From Roseicella aerolata (GTDB taxonomy: Bacteria > Pseudomonadota > Alphaproteobacteria > Acetobacterales > Acetobacteraceae), in the NCBI RefSeq assembly GCF_020523605.1, contig NZ_JAJAQI010000049.1:1-36492 (forward strand): 36,492 bases of DNA. Direction: 5' to 3'. The notes under the pieces were generated by a model that searched no databases, was not told the origin of the DNA, and saw nothing but the letters and a program-made list of their open reading frames with translations. Position numbers and translations under genes: made by a program. Positions 14,377-23,095 of the stretch are shown one piece after another. Each line of letters starts with the position of its first letter. Position 1 is the stretch's first letter.

Positions 14377-16885
14377 CCGCTTCGCGCCCCGCGCGCCGAC
14401 GCTCGGCGAGCACGTCCCCATCGAGGGCCACCTCACCGACCGCGTGCTGCGCCTTTCCGACGACGGCGCCTACGCCATGCTCGCGCTCGACGGCCTGCCG
14501 GCCGAGACGGCGAGCGACGCCGACCTGCTGGAGCGCGTGGACCGGCTGAACGGCACCGTCATGGGCATCCCCGCCGGGGACCGGATGGTGATGTCGGTCT
14601 ACCTCTGCCGGAGCCTCGCTGACCCCGTGGCGGTGCCGGAAGCGGACCCGCGCCTCACCCCCTTCGCGCGCGCCTTCGCGGCCGGCTACCGCGAGCGGCT
14701 GCTCGACGGCCTGCTCTACGAGAACCGGCTCTTCCTCGGGCTGCACCTGCGGCCCGCCGCCGGCGGCGGGGCGGAGTGGTGGGCGCGGCGCAAGGCGCGC
14801 AAGCACGGCGCCGAGGCCGCCGGCGAACGGGCGATCGACCGCGCCCGCCAGCTCGAGCGCATCTGCGACTGGCTGGCGTCGGAGCTGGCGGACTACGGCC
14901 CGCGGCCGCTCGGCCTGGCGGAGCGCGGCAAGGGAATCTTCAGCGAGATCGGCGAGGCCCTCGCATTCGCGGCGACCGGCGTCTGGCGCCCCGTCCCGCT
15001 CACCACGGGCCGGCTGGCGGAGGCGATGTTCGCCGAGGAGGCGGCGTTCCACTACGAGACGGTGGAACTGCGCGGCCCGGGCTACACCCAGTTCGTCGCG
15101 ATCCTCACCTTCAAGGGCTATCCCGCGGCCACCTGGCCGGGGATGCTCGGTGCGATCGAGCGCGCCCCGTTCCGCGGCACGCTCCTCCACCACTTCGAGC
15201 CGCTGCCGCAGTCGGGCGGCATCAGCCTGCTCACCCGCCAGCAGAACAAGATGGTCTGGGCCGGCGACAAGGCGCGCAGCCAGATCGCCGAGCTCGACGA
15301 GGCCGCAGACCGCGTCGCCTCCGGCCGGATGGCGATGGGGGCGCACAGCGTCTCGCTCGCGGTGTTCTCGGACCGCGCCGGCGGCGCCCTGCCCTGGTAC
15401 CGGCGCTTCGCCGCGGCGCTCCAGGGCGCCGGCCTCGGCTCAGTCGCCGCGGCCCGGGTCGAGGCGGCGCTCGACGACGCGACCGGCGGGCCCGGCCGGA
15501 ACCCGCTCGACGACGTGGTGAACGCAGCCTGGAAGACGCTCGCCAATTGCGGGGCGTCGGTCGCGCGCGAGAACAAGGCGCTGATGGCGGCCTGGCTGGC
15601 GCAGCTCGCGGGCAACCACCGCCTGCGCGCCCGGCCCGGGGCGCTGTCCACCCGCAACCTCGCCGCCATGGCGCCGCTGCACGGGCCGGCGCGGGGCGTG
15701 CCGCGCTCGCGCTGGGGCACGCCGATCATCACCCTCCGCACCACGGCCGGCACCGCCTACCCCTTCCACTGGCACGACGGCGAGGGCGACGACGCGGTCG
15801 GCAACACCCTCATCACGGGCGAGACGGGCTCGGGCAAGACGACGCTCGTCGGCGCGCTGATCGCCTGCACGGCGGGCCGGGCCGACGTGGTCGGCCTCGA
15901 CCACAAGCAGGGCTGGCGCGTGCTGTTCGGGCACCTCGGCGCGCCCTACGCGGTGATGGGCGGCGGCAACCCGATGTTCGCGCCGCTGAAGGGCCTGGAG
16001 CCCACGCCCTTGAACCTCGACTTCCTCCTCGACCTCCTGCGCGGCTGCATCGTCCAGGGCGGCTGGCGCGACCTGACGCCGGAGGAGGAGCGGCTGCTCA
16101 GCTTGGGCATCCGCACCGTCATGGAGAACCCGCCAGAACACCGCCGGCTCGCCGAGGTGGCGGCCTTCCTCGCCCCCGACGTGGACGTGGACGGCGCCGG
16201 GGCGCGGCTCCTGAAGTGGTGCTGGGGGAACGAGCTCGGCTGGGTGCTGGACGCGCCGCGCGACGCGCTCGACCTCTCGGGCGGCATGGTCGGTCTCGAC
16301 GCCACCGACGTGCTGCGGAACGGCCGCGCAGCGGCCCCCACCCTGCTCTATCTCTTCCACCGGATCGGGCTGCACCTCGACGGCCGGCGGCGCCTGCTGC
16401 TGCCCGTGGACGAGGGCTGGCGGGTGCTAGAAGATCCGGCCTTCTACCGGCCGATCGCGGCGCAGCTGCGCACCATCCGCTCGAAGAACGGCGTCGTCGT
16501 GTTCATCACGCAGTCGCCCTCGGACGCCGCCAACAGCCCGATCGCGGCCGAGCTGCTGGAGCAGTGCCCGAACCAGATCCACCTGCCGAACCCGCGTGCC
16601 TCGGAGGAGGACTACGTCGGCCGGCTGAAACGCACGCCGGGCGAGTTCGCCGCGCTGCGCGGGCTCCAGAAGGGCTCCGGGCAATTCCTCGTCTGCAAGG
16701 GGCGCGAGAGCCTGATCGCGGAGCTGCGCCTGCGCGGCCTGCCGCAGCTCGCCGCCCTCTCGGCGAGCGAGGCCGCGCTCCGCGCCTACGAGGCGCTCCC
16801 CGAGGAGGTACGGGCCGACCCGCGCCGGCTCGAGCATGAATTCCGGCGGCGCCGCGCCGCCACGGAGGAGGAGGTCCCGGCATGA
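14369..16885 (+). CDS. virB4: VirB4 T4SS ATPase
   Basis: An 838-residue ATPase that powers pilus assembly and substrate transfer. It has the N-terminal CagE/TrbE/VirB domain and a C-terminal RecA-like domain with Walker A GETGSGKTT at about residues 484-492, Walker B within RLLLPVDEGWRVL around 672-682 and a downstream FITQSPSDA motif. Length is within the usual 780-850. The GTG start overlaps virB3 and the stop overlaps the virB5 start as ATGA. Nothing is missing, so it should be active. Confidence 0.95.
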   Translation: MSSRFAPRAPTLGEHVPIEGHLTDRVLRLSDDGAYAMLALDGLPAETASDADLLERVDRLNGTVMGIPAGDRMVMSVYLCRSLADPVAVPEADPRLTPFARAFAAGYRERLLDGLLYENRLFLGLHLRPAAGGGAEWWARRKARKHGAEAAGERAIDRARQLERICDWLASELADYGPRPLGLAERGKGIFSEIGEALAFAATGVWRPVPLTTGRLAEAMFAEEAAFHYETVELRGPGYTQFVAILTFKGYPAATWPGMLGAIERAPFRGTLLHHFEPLPQSGGISLLTRQQNKMVWAGDKARSQIAELDEAADRVASGRMAMGAHSVSLAVFSDRAGGALPWYRRFAAALQGAGLGSVAAARVEAALDDATGGPGRNPLDDVVNAAWKTLANCGASVARENKALMAAWLAQLAGNHRLRARPGALSTRNLAAMAPLHGPARGVPRSRWGTPIITLRTTAGTAYPFHWHDGEGDDAVGNTLITGETGSGKTTLVGALIACTAGRADVVGLDHKQGWRVLFGHLGAPYAVMGGGNPMFAPLKGLEPTPLNLDFLLDLLRGCIVQGGWRDLTPEEERLLSLGIRTVMENPPEHRRLAEVAAFLAPDVDVDGAGARLLKWCWGNELGWVLDAPRDALDLSGGMVGLDATDVLRNGRAAAPTLLYLFHRIGLHLDGRRRLLLPVDEGWRVLEDPAFYRPIAAQLRTIRSKNGVVVFITQSPSDAANSPIAAELLEQCPNQIHLPNPRASEEDYVGRLKRTPGEFAALRGLQKGSGQFLVCKGRESLIAELRLRGLPQLAALSASEAALRAYEALPEEVRADPRRLEHEFRRRRAATEEEVPA

Positions 16886-17634
16886 CGCGCGTCCCCACCA
16901 CGGCGGCTGCGGCCGCCGCGCTCGCCGTCCTCGCCGCGGTGCCGCCGCCGGCCCGCGCGCAATGGACCGTGGTCTGCCCGACCTGCCGGCAAGAGCTCAC
17001 CGACAATCTCGCCTGGGCGCAGCAGGCGGCCGACATGGTCCGCCAGCTCCAGCAGATGAAGCAGCAGTACGACCAGCTCGTGATGACCTACCAGGCCATC
17101 ACGCGCGTGACCGACCTCGGCAGCGCCGTCTCGGCGCTGAACATGCTCGGCATCCGCAACCCGCTTCCGATCAACCCCTACGCGGCCCAGAGCCTGCTGA
17201 ACGGCACGGGCGGCGCGGGCGGGATGCTGAACTCGCTGTCGGGCCTCTACACGGGCACCCACACCGGCAACACGGTCTACACGCCGCGCGACGACACCTG
17301 GACCACGCGCCAGATCGTCGCCAACGGCGGCGGCCTGGCCGGCGCGCAGGCCCTCGCCCTCCAGCTCTACCAGTCGGCGGGAGAGCGGGTCGCCGGCCTC
17401 GCCGAGCTCCAGGCCCGTATCGACGGCGCGCCGGATCCCTCGGAGCGCGAGGCACTGATCGCACGCCTCGGCGTCGAGCAGGCCTACATCCAAAACCAGC
17501 AGGTCCAGGCGCAGAACATCCAGACCTACCTCATCGCGCAGACGCAGGTGCGCGAGCAGCAGCGCGAGGAGCGGCTCCAGCAAAGCATCGACGAGATCCT
17601 CGAGGAGGCACGCGGCCGGGGGTGGTGGCGATGA
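16882..17634 (+). CDS. virB5: VirB5/TrbJ-type minor pilin
   Basis: A 250-residue exported protein. A signal peptide runs to about residue 26 (ending PARAQ). The mature part begins VVCPTCRQELTDNLAWAQQ and is mainly helical and Gln-rich (VRQLQQMKQQYDQLVMTYQAI; later QNQQVQAQNIQTYL), as in TrbJ/VirB5 proteins that sit at the pilus tip and help host-cell contact. A strong GGAGG precedes the ATG, which overlaps the virB4 stop. The stop overlaps the next start. Confidence 0.88.
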   Translation: MTRVPTTAAAAAALAVLAAVPPPARAQWTVVCPTCRQELTDNLAWAQQAADMVRQLQQMKQQYDQLVMTYQAITRVTDLGSAVSALNMLGIRNPLPINPYAAQSLLNGTGGAGGMLNSLSGLYTGTHTGNTVYTPRDDTWTTRQIVANGGGLAGAQALALQLYQSAGERVAGLAELQARIDGAPDPSEREALIARLGVEQAYIQNQQVQAQNIQTYLIAQTQVREQQREERLQQSIDEILEEARGRGWWR

Positions 17635-18188
17635 CCGGCCGTCGGTGCGCCGTGCCGCGGTGCCCAGCACCGCGGCTGCTCGACCCGGATCTGCTCGGGG
17701 GGCTGGGGCTGCTGTTATGGACGCTCGCCTTCATGGTCCTGGGCGCGGCGCTCGGGGTGGCGCAGCCGCTGCCGCCGCAGGAGCGCCGGACCGTCTCCTG
17801 GTACGTCGCCAACCCCTGGGCGCTGGAAACCGTCACGCGCGCCTGCCGCGACGACCCGGGGCGGCTGCGTGGCACCCCGGACTGCGTGAACGCCGATCAG
17901 GCCCGCATCATCGTCGCCGAGCGCGAGGCGCGGGCCCGCGCCGGGATGCGGCCAGAGGCGCCGGCCACGACGCCGGACGCGGAGCGGGCGCGCCAGGCGG
18001 AGGCCGAGGCACGTCGTAACCAGGGCGACCTCACCTCGCCGACCAGCCCGCGCTACTGGGCGGCTCGGCCAATGGAGCGCGCGCAGCAACTCGCCCATTG
18101 CGGTCGGCTGACGCCGGAGCAGCAGGCCCGCTTCTACTGCGACGCGGCACGTGCCGCCGAGGCGGCCGCACGGAGGCCCCGGTCGTGA
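17631..18188 (+). CDS. EexN-like entry-exclusion protein
   Basis: A 185-residue protein placed exactly where entry-exclusion genes lie in P-type T4SS operons (between virB5 and virB6). The diagnostic stretch is TVSWYVANPWALETVTRACRDDPG, then a short loop and DCVNADQARIIVAEREA, which corresponds to the Y/F-V-x-x-P ... C-x-x-D/N-P-G ... C-x-N-A pattern of EexN. Known EexN are lipoproteins. This one has a long basic N-terminus, one hydrophobic segment at about residues 25-43 and no lipobox, so it is probably anchored by that helix. The C-terminal third is extra: charged and Ala/Arg-rich with two more cysteines. It would stop transfer into cells that already hold the plasmid. The assignment rests on motif and position. 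Confidence 0.62.
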   Translation: MTGRRCAVPRCPAPRLLDPDLLGGLGLLLWTLAFMVLGAALGVAQPLPPQERRTVSWYVANPWALETVTRACRDDPGRLRGTPDCVNADQARIIVAEREARARAGMRPEAPATTPDAERARQAEAEARRNQGDLTSPTSPRYWAARPMERAQQLAHCGRLTPEQQARFYCDAARAAEAAARRPRS

Positions 18189-19204
18189 ACGGCTGGGACA
18201 TCTTCAGCCGACTCTACGACCTGGTGGCGATCCCGCTCACCGCGGGCGTGGACGCGATGATCGCGGCCATGACGGGCTGGGTCGCCGGCTGGCTGAAGGT
18301 GGCCCTTGTCGTCTACGTGGTGGGGCGCCTGATGTGGCAGGCGCTCGTGCAGAACGGTGAGCCGCTGAGCGAGGTCGAGCGGCTGATCGTGATGGGGGCT
18401 GCTGCCGTGGCGCTCGTCACGACGGTCGGCGGCTACGGCCCCTGGGCCCGCGACGTGCTGTTGAATGGGCTCGGGCCGGAGGTCGGCCGCGCGCTTGCCG
18501 GCGCCCTGGGAAACCGTCCCGTCACTGGTCCTCTGTTCGACGAGATCTGGGGCAAGGCCTGGGTCTCGGGCCTCGCCATCTACCGCAGCCTGCCCTGGTC
18601 AATCGCCGGCCTGGGGCTCTGCATCATCGTCGTGTTCTACTGGATCATCGCGGTCTTCGCGATCGCCATCGCCTTCCTCGTCTGGATGAAGGCCTTCATC
18701 GTCCTCGCGCTGCTCGTCGGCGTCGGGCCGATCTTCGCAGGGCTCTGGGTCTTCCCGCTGTTTCGCCACATGGCGATCGGCTGGCTCAACACCGTCTTCG
18801 CCAACATCGTGCTCCAGGTTCTCTCGACGGCTCTGCTGGCACTGCTGCTGAGCGCGGAGACGCAGCTCCTCTCGCAGGTCGCCACCCTCGCTGCAGCCGG
18901 CGGCATGGCGAACGAGATCCGCGGCGTGCAGATGCTCCTCGCCGGCATGGTGCTCTTCGTCGCCTGCGGCTGGATCACCTACCAGCTTCCCGGCATCGCC
19001 TCCGCCATCACCGGCGGCTTCGCCGGCCTCGCCTTGCCCTACGCGCGCTCCTGGCAGCGTGGCGGGACGGGCGGCCGGGGCGGTCCGCCGGATGAGCCGC
19101 CGCCGCCGAGGCAGGTCGCCGCGCCTGCTGCCCCCTCCCCGGCCCCGGCGGCGCTCCCCCGCCCCCCTGTCGGCCCGGCTGGGCCGTCGCTGTCCAACCG
19201 ATAG
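18185..19204 (+). CDS. virB6: VirB6/TrbL channel protein
   Basis: A 339-residue polytopic inner-membrane protein. After a short start (NGWDIFSRLYDLVAIPL) there are about six hydrophobic segments; the run YWIIAVFAIAIAFLVWMKAFIVLALLVGVGPIFAGLWVFPLFR is typical of VirB6/TrbL. The last 60 residues are Pro/Ala/Gly-rich and probably cytosolic. It forms part of the inner-membrane channel. The GTG start overlaps the preceding stop (GTGA). Confidence 0.9.
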   Translation: MNGWDIFSRLYDLVAIPLTAGVDAMIAAMTGWVAGWLKVALVVYVVGRLMWQALVQNGEPLSEVERLIVMGAAAVALVTTVGGYGPWARDVLLNGLGPEVGRALAGALGNRPVTGPLFDEIWGKAWVSGLAIYRSLPWSIAGLGLCIIVVFYWIIAVFAIAIAFLVWMKAFIVLALLVGVGPIFAGLWVFPLFRHMAIGWLNTVFANIVLQVLSTALLALLLSAETQLLSQVATLAAAGGMANEIRGVQMLLAGMVLFVACGWITYQLPGIASAITGGFAGLALPYARSWQRGGTGGRGGPPDEPPPPRQVAAPAAPSPAPAALPRPPVGPAGPSLSNR

Positions 19205-19217
19205 GAGGCAGGTCGCC

Positions 19218-19388
19218 GTGCCGCGCCGTATCCTGCTCGTCGCCGCCGCCCTCGCCGCGCTCGGGACGGCCGCCGCCTGCTCCGACGGGCCGCGGCGCCT
19301 TGCCGAGCCTTCTGGGCCGGTCTTCCGGCTGAACCCGGACCGCTGGCCCGACACGGCCCCAACCGCGGGGAGGACCGCGACCCGATGA
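19218..19388 (+). CDS. virB7: VirB7-type small lipoprotein
   Basis: A 56-residue lipoprotein: signal RRILLVAAALAALGTAAAC with the Cys at residue 20 or so as acylation site, then a short Pro-rich mature part (SGPVFRLNPDRWPD). GTG start with AGGAGG nine bases upstream. VirB7 proteins have little sequence conservation; position between virB6 and virB8 and the lipobox decide the call. It would stabilise VirB9 in the outer-membrane core. Its stop overlaps the virB8 start. Confidence 0.75.
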   Translation: MPRRILLVAAALAALGTAAACSDGPRRLAEPSGPVFRLNPDRWPDTAPTAGRTATR

Positions 19389-20146
19389 GCACCCCCCTCC
19401 GCCTCAAGCCCGGCGTGTGGCCTGCCGAGCCACTGAGCCCCGAGGCCGCGCAGCAGTTCCTTGCCGACGCCGCTGCGCGGGCGGACGAGGTGCGCCGCAC
19501 CAGCCTCGCCTTCCGCCGCGCGGGCTGGATAGCCGGCGCCTTCGGCGCGCTCCTCGGCCTTGCCGGGGTCGGCGTCGCGGCGACCGTGGTCCTCCGCGCC
19601 GAGCCCGCCCGGCTCGACTTCGCCCTGCTCGACCGCGAGACCGGTGAGGTGAGCCCGACGCTCGCGGCCCGCGACGCGCCGCGCGCCTTTACCGACCACA
19701 CGGCGCGCCAGTACCTCCGGCGCTTCGTCGAGGCCTGCGACGGCTACGCCCCGACGCCGAACCCGACGACGCTCCAGCGCGACCTGCACCGCTGCGCCAT
19801 CCTGCTCACCGAGCCGATGCAGGAGCGCTTCCGCGCGAGCGTGGCGCGCTCCAACCCGGAGAGCCCGCTCGCCGCGCTCGGCCGCAGCGGCGTCCGCACG
19901 ACGGAGGGATTCCGCTACTTCAAATACCCCTCCGAGGGCCGCACCCAGACCTGGCGCGTCCAGTACACCCGCGTCGAGACGCGCGTCGGTGCCGGTGGCC
20001 CGGGCGTGACCACGCGCACGCCGATGACGGCGATGGTGAACTTCCAGTGGCGCCCCGAGCTGCCCCAGCTCGCCGAGGACCGCGACTGGAACACAGCCGG
20101 CATGCAGGTCGTGACCTACAGCATCGAGCCGGACACCGGGCGATGA
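19385..20146 (+). CDS. virB8: VirB8 assembly factor
   Basis: A 253-residue bitopic inner-membrane protein: cytosolic N-terminus, one hydrophobic segment at about residues 38-62 (GWIAGAFGALLGLAGVGVAA) and a periplasmic NTF2-like VirB8 domain, with FTDHTARQYLRRFVEACDGY and near the end TPMTAMVNFQWRPELP. VirB8 nucleates the core complex and contacts VirB9 and VirB10. Coupled on both sides by ATGA overlaps. Confidence 0.9.
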   Translation: MSTPLRLKPGVWPAEPLSPEAAQQFLADAAARADEVRRTSLAFRRAGWIAGAFGALLGLAGVGVAATVVLRAEPARLDFALLDRETGEVSPTLAARDAPRAFTDHTARQYLRRFVEACDGYAPTPNPTTLQRDLHRCAILLTEPMQERFRASVARSNPESPLAALGRSGVRTTEGFRYFKYPSEGRTQTWRVQYTRVETRVGAGGPGVTTRTPMTAMVNFQWRPELPQLAEDRDWNTAGMQVVTYSIEPDTGR

Positions 20147-21126
20147 CGACGCGCGCCTCCCTCGCGGCGGCGGCGCTCGCCGCCGCCCTCGCCCTCCCCT
20201 CCCCGGCTGCCGCGCTCGACGAGCCCCGGCCCGTGGACCCGGCCGAGCCGCACATGCGGACGCTGCCGTACAACCCGGCCGGCCGGACCCTTCTCGTCGG
20301 CACGGTGGGCCGCGCCACAGTGCTCACCTTCGGCCCAGACGAGCAGGTGAAGCGCGTCGTGCTCGGGGTCGAGTCCTTCTGGGAGCCGCCGAACGCGCAG
20401 GCCCTGGCGCAGTCGCCGCTGAACAACGTCCTGCCGCTCTGGGCCGTGGCACCCGGACGCACCACACTGCAGGTCGTCACCGCGCGGCACGGCGCGCCGG
20501 ACCGGGTGTATCAGTTCGCGGCCGAGGTCCGCCCCCTGCCGCGGACCTGCGGCCCGGACGGCCGGGGCGAGTGCGCCGACGATCCGGCGGCCACCTACGG
20601 CCTGACCTTCACCTATCCCGAGGACGAGCGGGCCCGGCGCGAGGCCGCTGCGGCGCAGGCGCGCCGCGAGGCGGCGGAGCGGGCGGCCGCCGCGCGGGCG
20701 ACGCGCGAGGCCCAGGTCGCGCGGGATCGGCTGGCGGTGGACTTCGCCTGCCGCAACTGGGCCTTCGAGGGCCGCGGCGCGGCCGACCTCGTGCCGGACG
20801 AGACCTGTGACGACGGCCAGCGCACGGCCCTCCGCTACCTCGGCAACCGCCAGGTGCCGAGCGTCTTCACGGTGGACGCCTCCGGCGCCGAGCAGTCGGT
20901 GCAGGTGGTGGCCCGCCCAGCGAACGGTCCGGGGCATGCCCCGGACGGCCTACGCGGCATCTGGTGGATCGTGCCCGGGGTGCACCGCGAACTGCGCCTG
21001 CGGCTGCCCGGCGGCGCAGTGCTCGCGGTCTACAACCGCGCCTACGACCCGGTCGGCCGCGACCCGGGGACCGGGACGACGCACCCCGACGTGGTGCGGG
21101 AGCTCGCGGGGACGGGGCGGCGATGA
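20143..21126 (+). CDS. virB9: VirB9 outer-membrane core component
   Basis: A 327-residue periplasmic/outer-membrane protein. The start is the ATG overlapping the virB8 stop; residues 1-23 are a signal peptide ending AAALDE. The N-terminal domain carries YNPAGRTLLVGTVGRATVLTF and FGPDEQVKRVVLGVESFW. A central coiled stretch rich in Ala/Arg/Glu (about 165-200) leads to the C-terminal domain with DFACRNWAFEG and PDETCDDGQRTALRYLGNRQVPSVF, the latter a family hallmark. It forms the outer ring with VirB7 and VirB10. Confidence 0.92.
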   Translation: MTTRASLAAAALAAALALPSPAAALDEPRPVDPAEPHMRTLPYNPAGRTLLVGTVGRATVLTFGPDEQVKRVVLGVESFWEPPNAQALAQSPLNNVLPLWAVAPGRTTLQVVTARHGAPDRVYQFAAEVRPLPRTCGPDGRGECADDPAATYGLTFTYPEDERARREAAAAQARREAAERAAAARATREAQVARDRLAVDFACRNWAFEGRGAADLVPDETCDDGQRTALRYLGNRQVPSVFTVDASGAEQSVQVVARPANGPGHAPDGLRGIWWIVPGVHRELRLRLPGGAVLAVYNRAYDPVGRDPGTGTTHPDVVRELAGTGRR

Positions 21127-22184
21127 CCGAGGACCGCGGCGCCCCCGACACGACCGGCCGGCGGCTGCTCACGCAGAAGCAGACCTACGCGGCATCGATC
21201 CTGGGCGCCGCGGCGCTGATCGCCTTCGTCTTCTGGCGCCACCCGAGGAACGAACCGCCGGAGCCGCCGCAGCCGGCGGGCGGGATCGGGCGCCGCGTCA
21301 CCTTCGACGCGCCGCAGCCGCCGCCGGCGACGCCGCCGGCCGAGCCGGTCGCCTTCGCGCTCCCTCCCCCGCCCCCGCCGCCCCAGCTCGCCTCGGCCCC
21401 GACGCAGGCGGCATCCGGGCCGCGGGCACCGCGGATGATGTCCTACGCCGTCACGCCCCCTCCCCGGGCCGACGACCGCTCCGGCGCGGAAGGCGGCGGC
21501 CGGGGCGCCGTCACGGGCGGGCCGGAGGCAGATCCGGCCCGGCGCGGCACCTCCGTGGCCTTCCGCGGCACGGCAATCGCCGGTGCCCGGGCGGGCGCTC
21601 CGCTCGATACGACGCTGGTTCTGATGCCCGGCGTCTACCGTTGCACGCTCGACACCGCGGTCAGCAGCGAGCGGCCTGGCCCGTTCTTCTGCCACGTCAC
21701 GCAGGACTGGCTCTCGCCGGCCGGCGTCCGGCTGATGGAGGCCGGCACCCGCATCCAGGGGAGCTACGAGAGCCACGTCGCGCCCGGCCAGAGCCGGATC
21801 CTCTCCCTCGCGGCGACGGGCTGGACGCCGCAGGGCGTGCCCGTCCCCCTTGGCGCGCCGGTCGGAGACGCGCTCGGCCGCATCGGCATGGACGGCGCCG
21901 TGGACCGCCACTTCTGGGAGCGCTTCGGCGGCGCGGTGTTCCTCATGCTGTCCGGCAGCGCGATCAGCGTCGCGCAGGGCGCGGTGCAGGCCGCGCTCGC
22001 CCGCGGGGACAACAACACCTACCTCAACCTCCAGACCGGCGGCGTGCAGGGCGCCGTCGCCTCGGTGCTGCGCGACAGCATCAACATCCCGAACACGGTC
22101 ACGAAGAACCAGGGCGAGGAGATCGCCATCCTCGTCACGCAGCCCGTCGATTTCTCCGACGCCTACCGGCTGAGGCTCCGCTGA
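21123..22184 (+). CDS. virB10: VirB10/TrbI core protein
   Basis: A 353-residue protein spanning both membranes. A short cytosolic tail is followed by one membrane helix (about 22-40, YAASILGAAALIAFVFW), a Pro-rich stretch that crosses the periplasm (about 45-105) and the TrbI beta-barrel domain. Family stretches are MPGVYRCTLDTAVSSERPGPFFCHV, RLMEAGTRIQGSYES and, at the end, NTVTKNQGEEIAILVTQPVDF. It transmits ATP-driven changes to the outer pore. Overlaps virB9 by four bases and virB11 by one. Confidence 0.93.
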   Translation: MTEDRGAPDTTGRRLLTQKQTYAASILGAAALIAFVFWRHPRNEPPEPPQPAGGIGRRVTFDAPQPPPATPPAEPVAFALPPPPPPPQLASAPTQAASGPRAPRMMSYAVTPPPRADDRSGAEGGGRGAVTGGPEADPARRGTSVAFRGTAIAGARAGAPLDTTLVLMPGVYRCTLDTAVSSERPGPFFCHVTQDWLSPAGVRLMEAGTRIQGSYESHVAPGQSRILSLAATGWTPQGVPVPLGAPVGDALGRIGMDGAVDRHFWERFGGAVFLMLSGSAISVAQGAVQAALARGDNNTYLNLQTGGVQGAVASVLRDSINIPNTVTKNQGEEIAILVTQPVDFSDAYRLRLR

Positions 22185-23095
22185 TGCTGGCGGGCGAGGC
22201 GACGCTGCTGCGGCTGCTGGAGCCCTTCGCGGCGGCGCTCGCGCGGCCCGGCACGCGGGAGATCGTGGTGAACCGCCCCGGCCGCTTCGGGGTGGAGGGT
22301 GAGGACGGCTGGATCTGGCACGACGCGCCGGAGCTGACCTTCGCGCGGCTGGATGCGATCCTCACCCTCGCCGCCTCGCGCACCTCGAAGCGCGTCGGCC
22401 CGGACCGCCCCTCGGCCTCCTCCGTGCTGCCGGGCGGCGAGCGGATCATGGGCGCCCGGCCCCCGGCCGCGCCGCCGGGCACGATCACGCTCGCGATCCG
22501 GCGCCGGGCGAAGGACTTCACGCCCACCCTCGAATGGCTCGAGGAGCGCGGCTACTTCGCCGCCGTGCCCGGCCGCGGCGCGGCCTGGTGGCGGGCGGCG
22601 GTCGAGGCGGGGCGGACGATCCTCGTCGCCGGCGCCATCGGCTCCTCGAAGACCACCTTCGCCGAGGCGCTCATCCGCGCCGTCCCCGCCGACCGGCGCC
22701 TCGTGACGATCGAGGACACGCCCGAGTGGATGGACCTGCCGCACGAGAATTGGTCGCCCCTCTACTTCGACGGGGAGCGTCGCACGGCGACCGACTGCCT
22801 CCAGGACGCGATGCGGCTGCGGCCGGACTGGCTGCCCTTCCAGGAACTGCGCGGCGCCGAGGCCTGGGCCTTCCTGCGCGCTCGCGTCCTCGGCCACCCC
22901 TCCGTCACCACGATCCACGGCGCCGACCCCGCCGCCGCGATCGAGGCGGCGGCGCTGATGGTGCGGCAGAGCCCGGAGGGCCGCTCGCTTGAGGCCGCCA
23001 CGGTGCACGGCCTGCTCCGCCAGCACGTGGACCTGGTCGCGCACTGCGCCCGCGATCCCTACCGCCTGACGGCGGTGATGGAGGTGCGGCCGTGA
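22184..23095 (+). CDS. virB11: VirB11 T4SS ATPase
   Basis: A 303-residue hexameric traffic ATPase. N-terminal domain with REIVVNRPGRFGVEGEDGW; C-terminal RecA domain with the P-loop GAIGSSKTT from residue 150, the Asp-box region TIEDTPEWMDLPHEN, RPDWLPFQELRGAEAWAFL in place of Walker B (family members usually read RPDRILVGELRG-E) and the His-box VTTIHGADP. Two departures from consensus stand out: the Gly before the P-loop Lys is Ser, and Walker B is altered though ELRG-E is kept. Expected lysine and threonine are present, so ATP binding is probable. Coupled to virB10 (TGATG) and virD4. Confidence 0.9.
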   Translation: MLAGEATLLRLLEPFAAALARPGTREIVVNRPGRFGVEGEDGWIWHDAPELTFARLDAILTLAASRTSKRVGPDRPSASSVLPGGERIMGARPPAAPPGTITLAIRRRAKDFTPTLEWLEERGYFAAVPGRGAAWWRAAVEAGRTILVAGAIGSSKTTFAEALIRAVPADRRLVTIEDTPEWMDLPHENWSPLYFDGERRTATDCLQDAMRLRPDWLPFQELRGAEAWAFLRARVLGHPSVTTIHGADPAAAIEAAALMVRQSPEGRSLEAATVHGLLRQHVDLVAHCARDPYRLTAVMEVRP

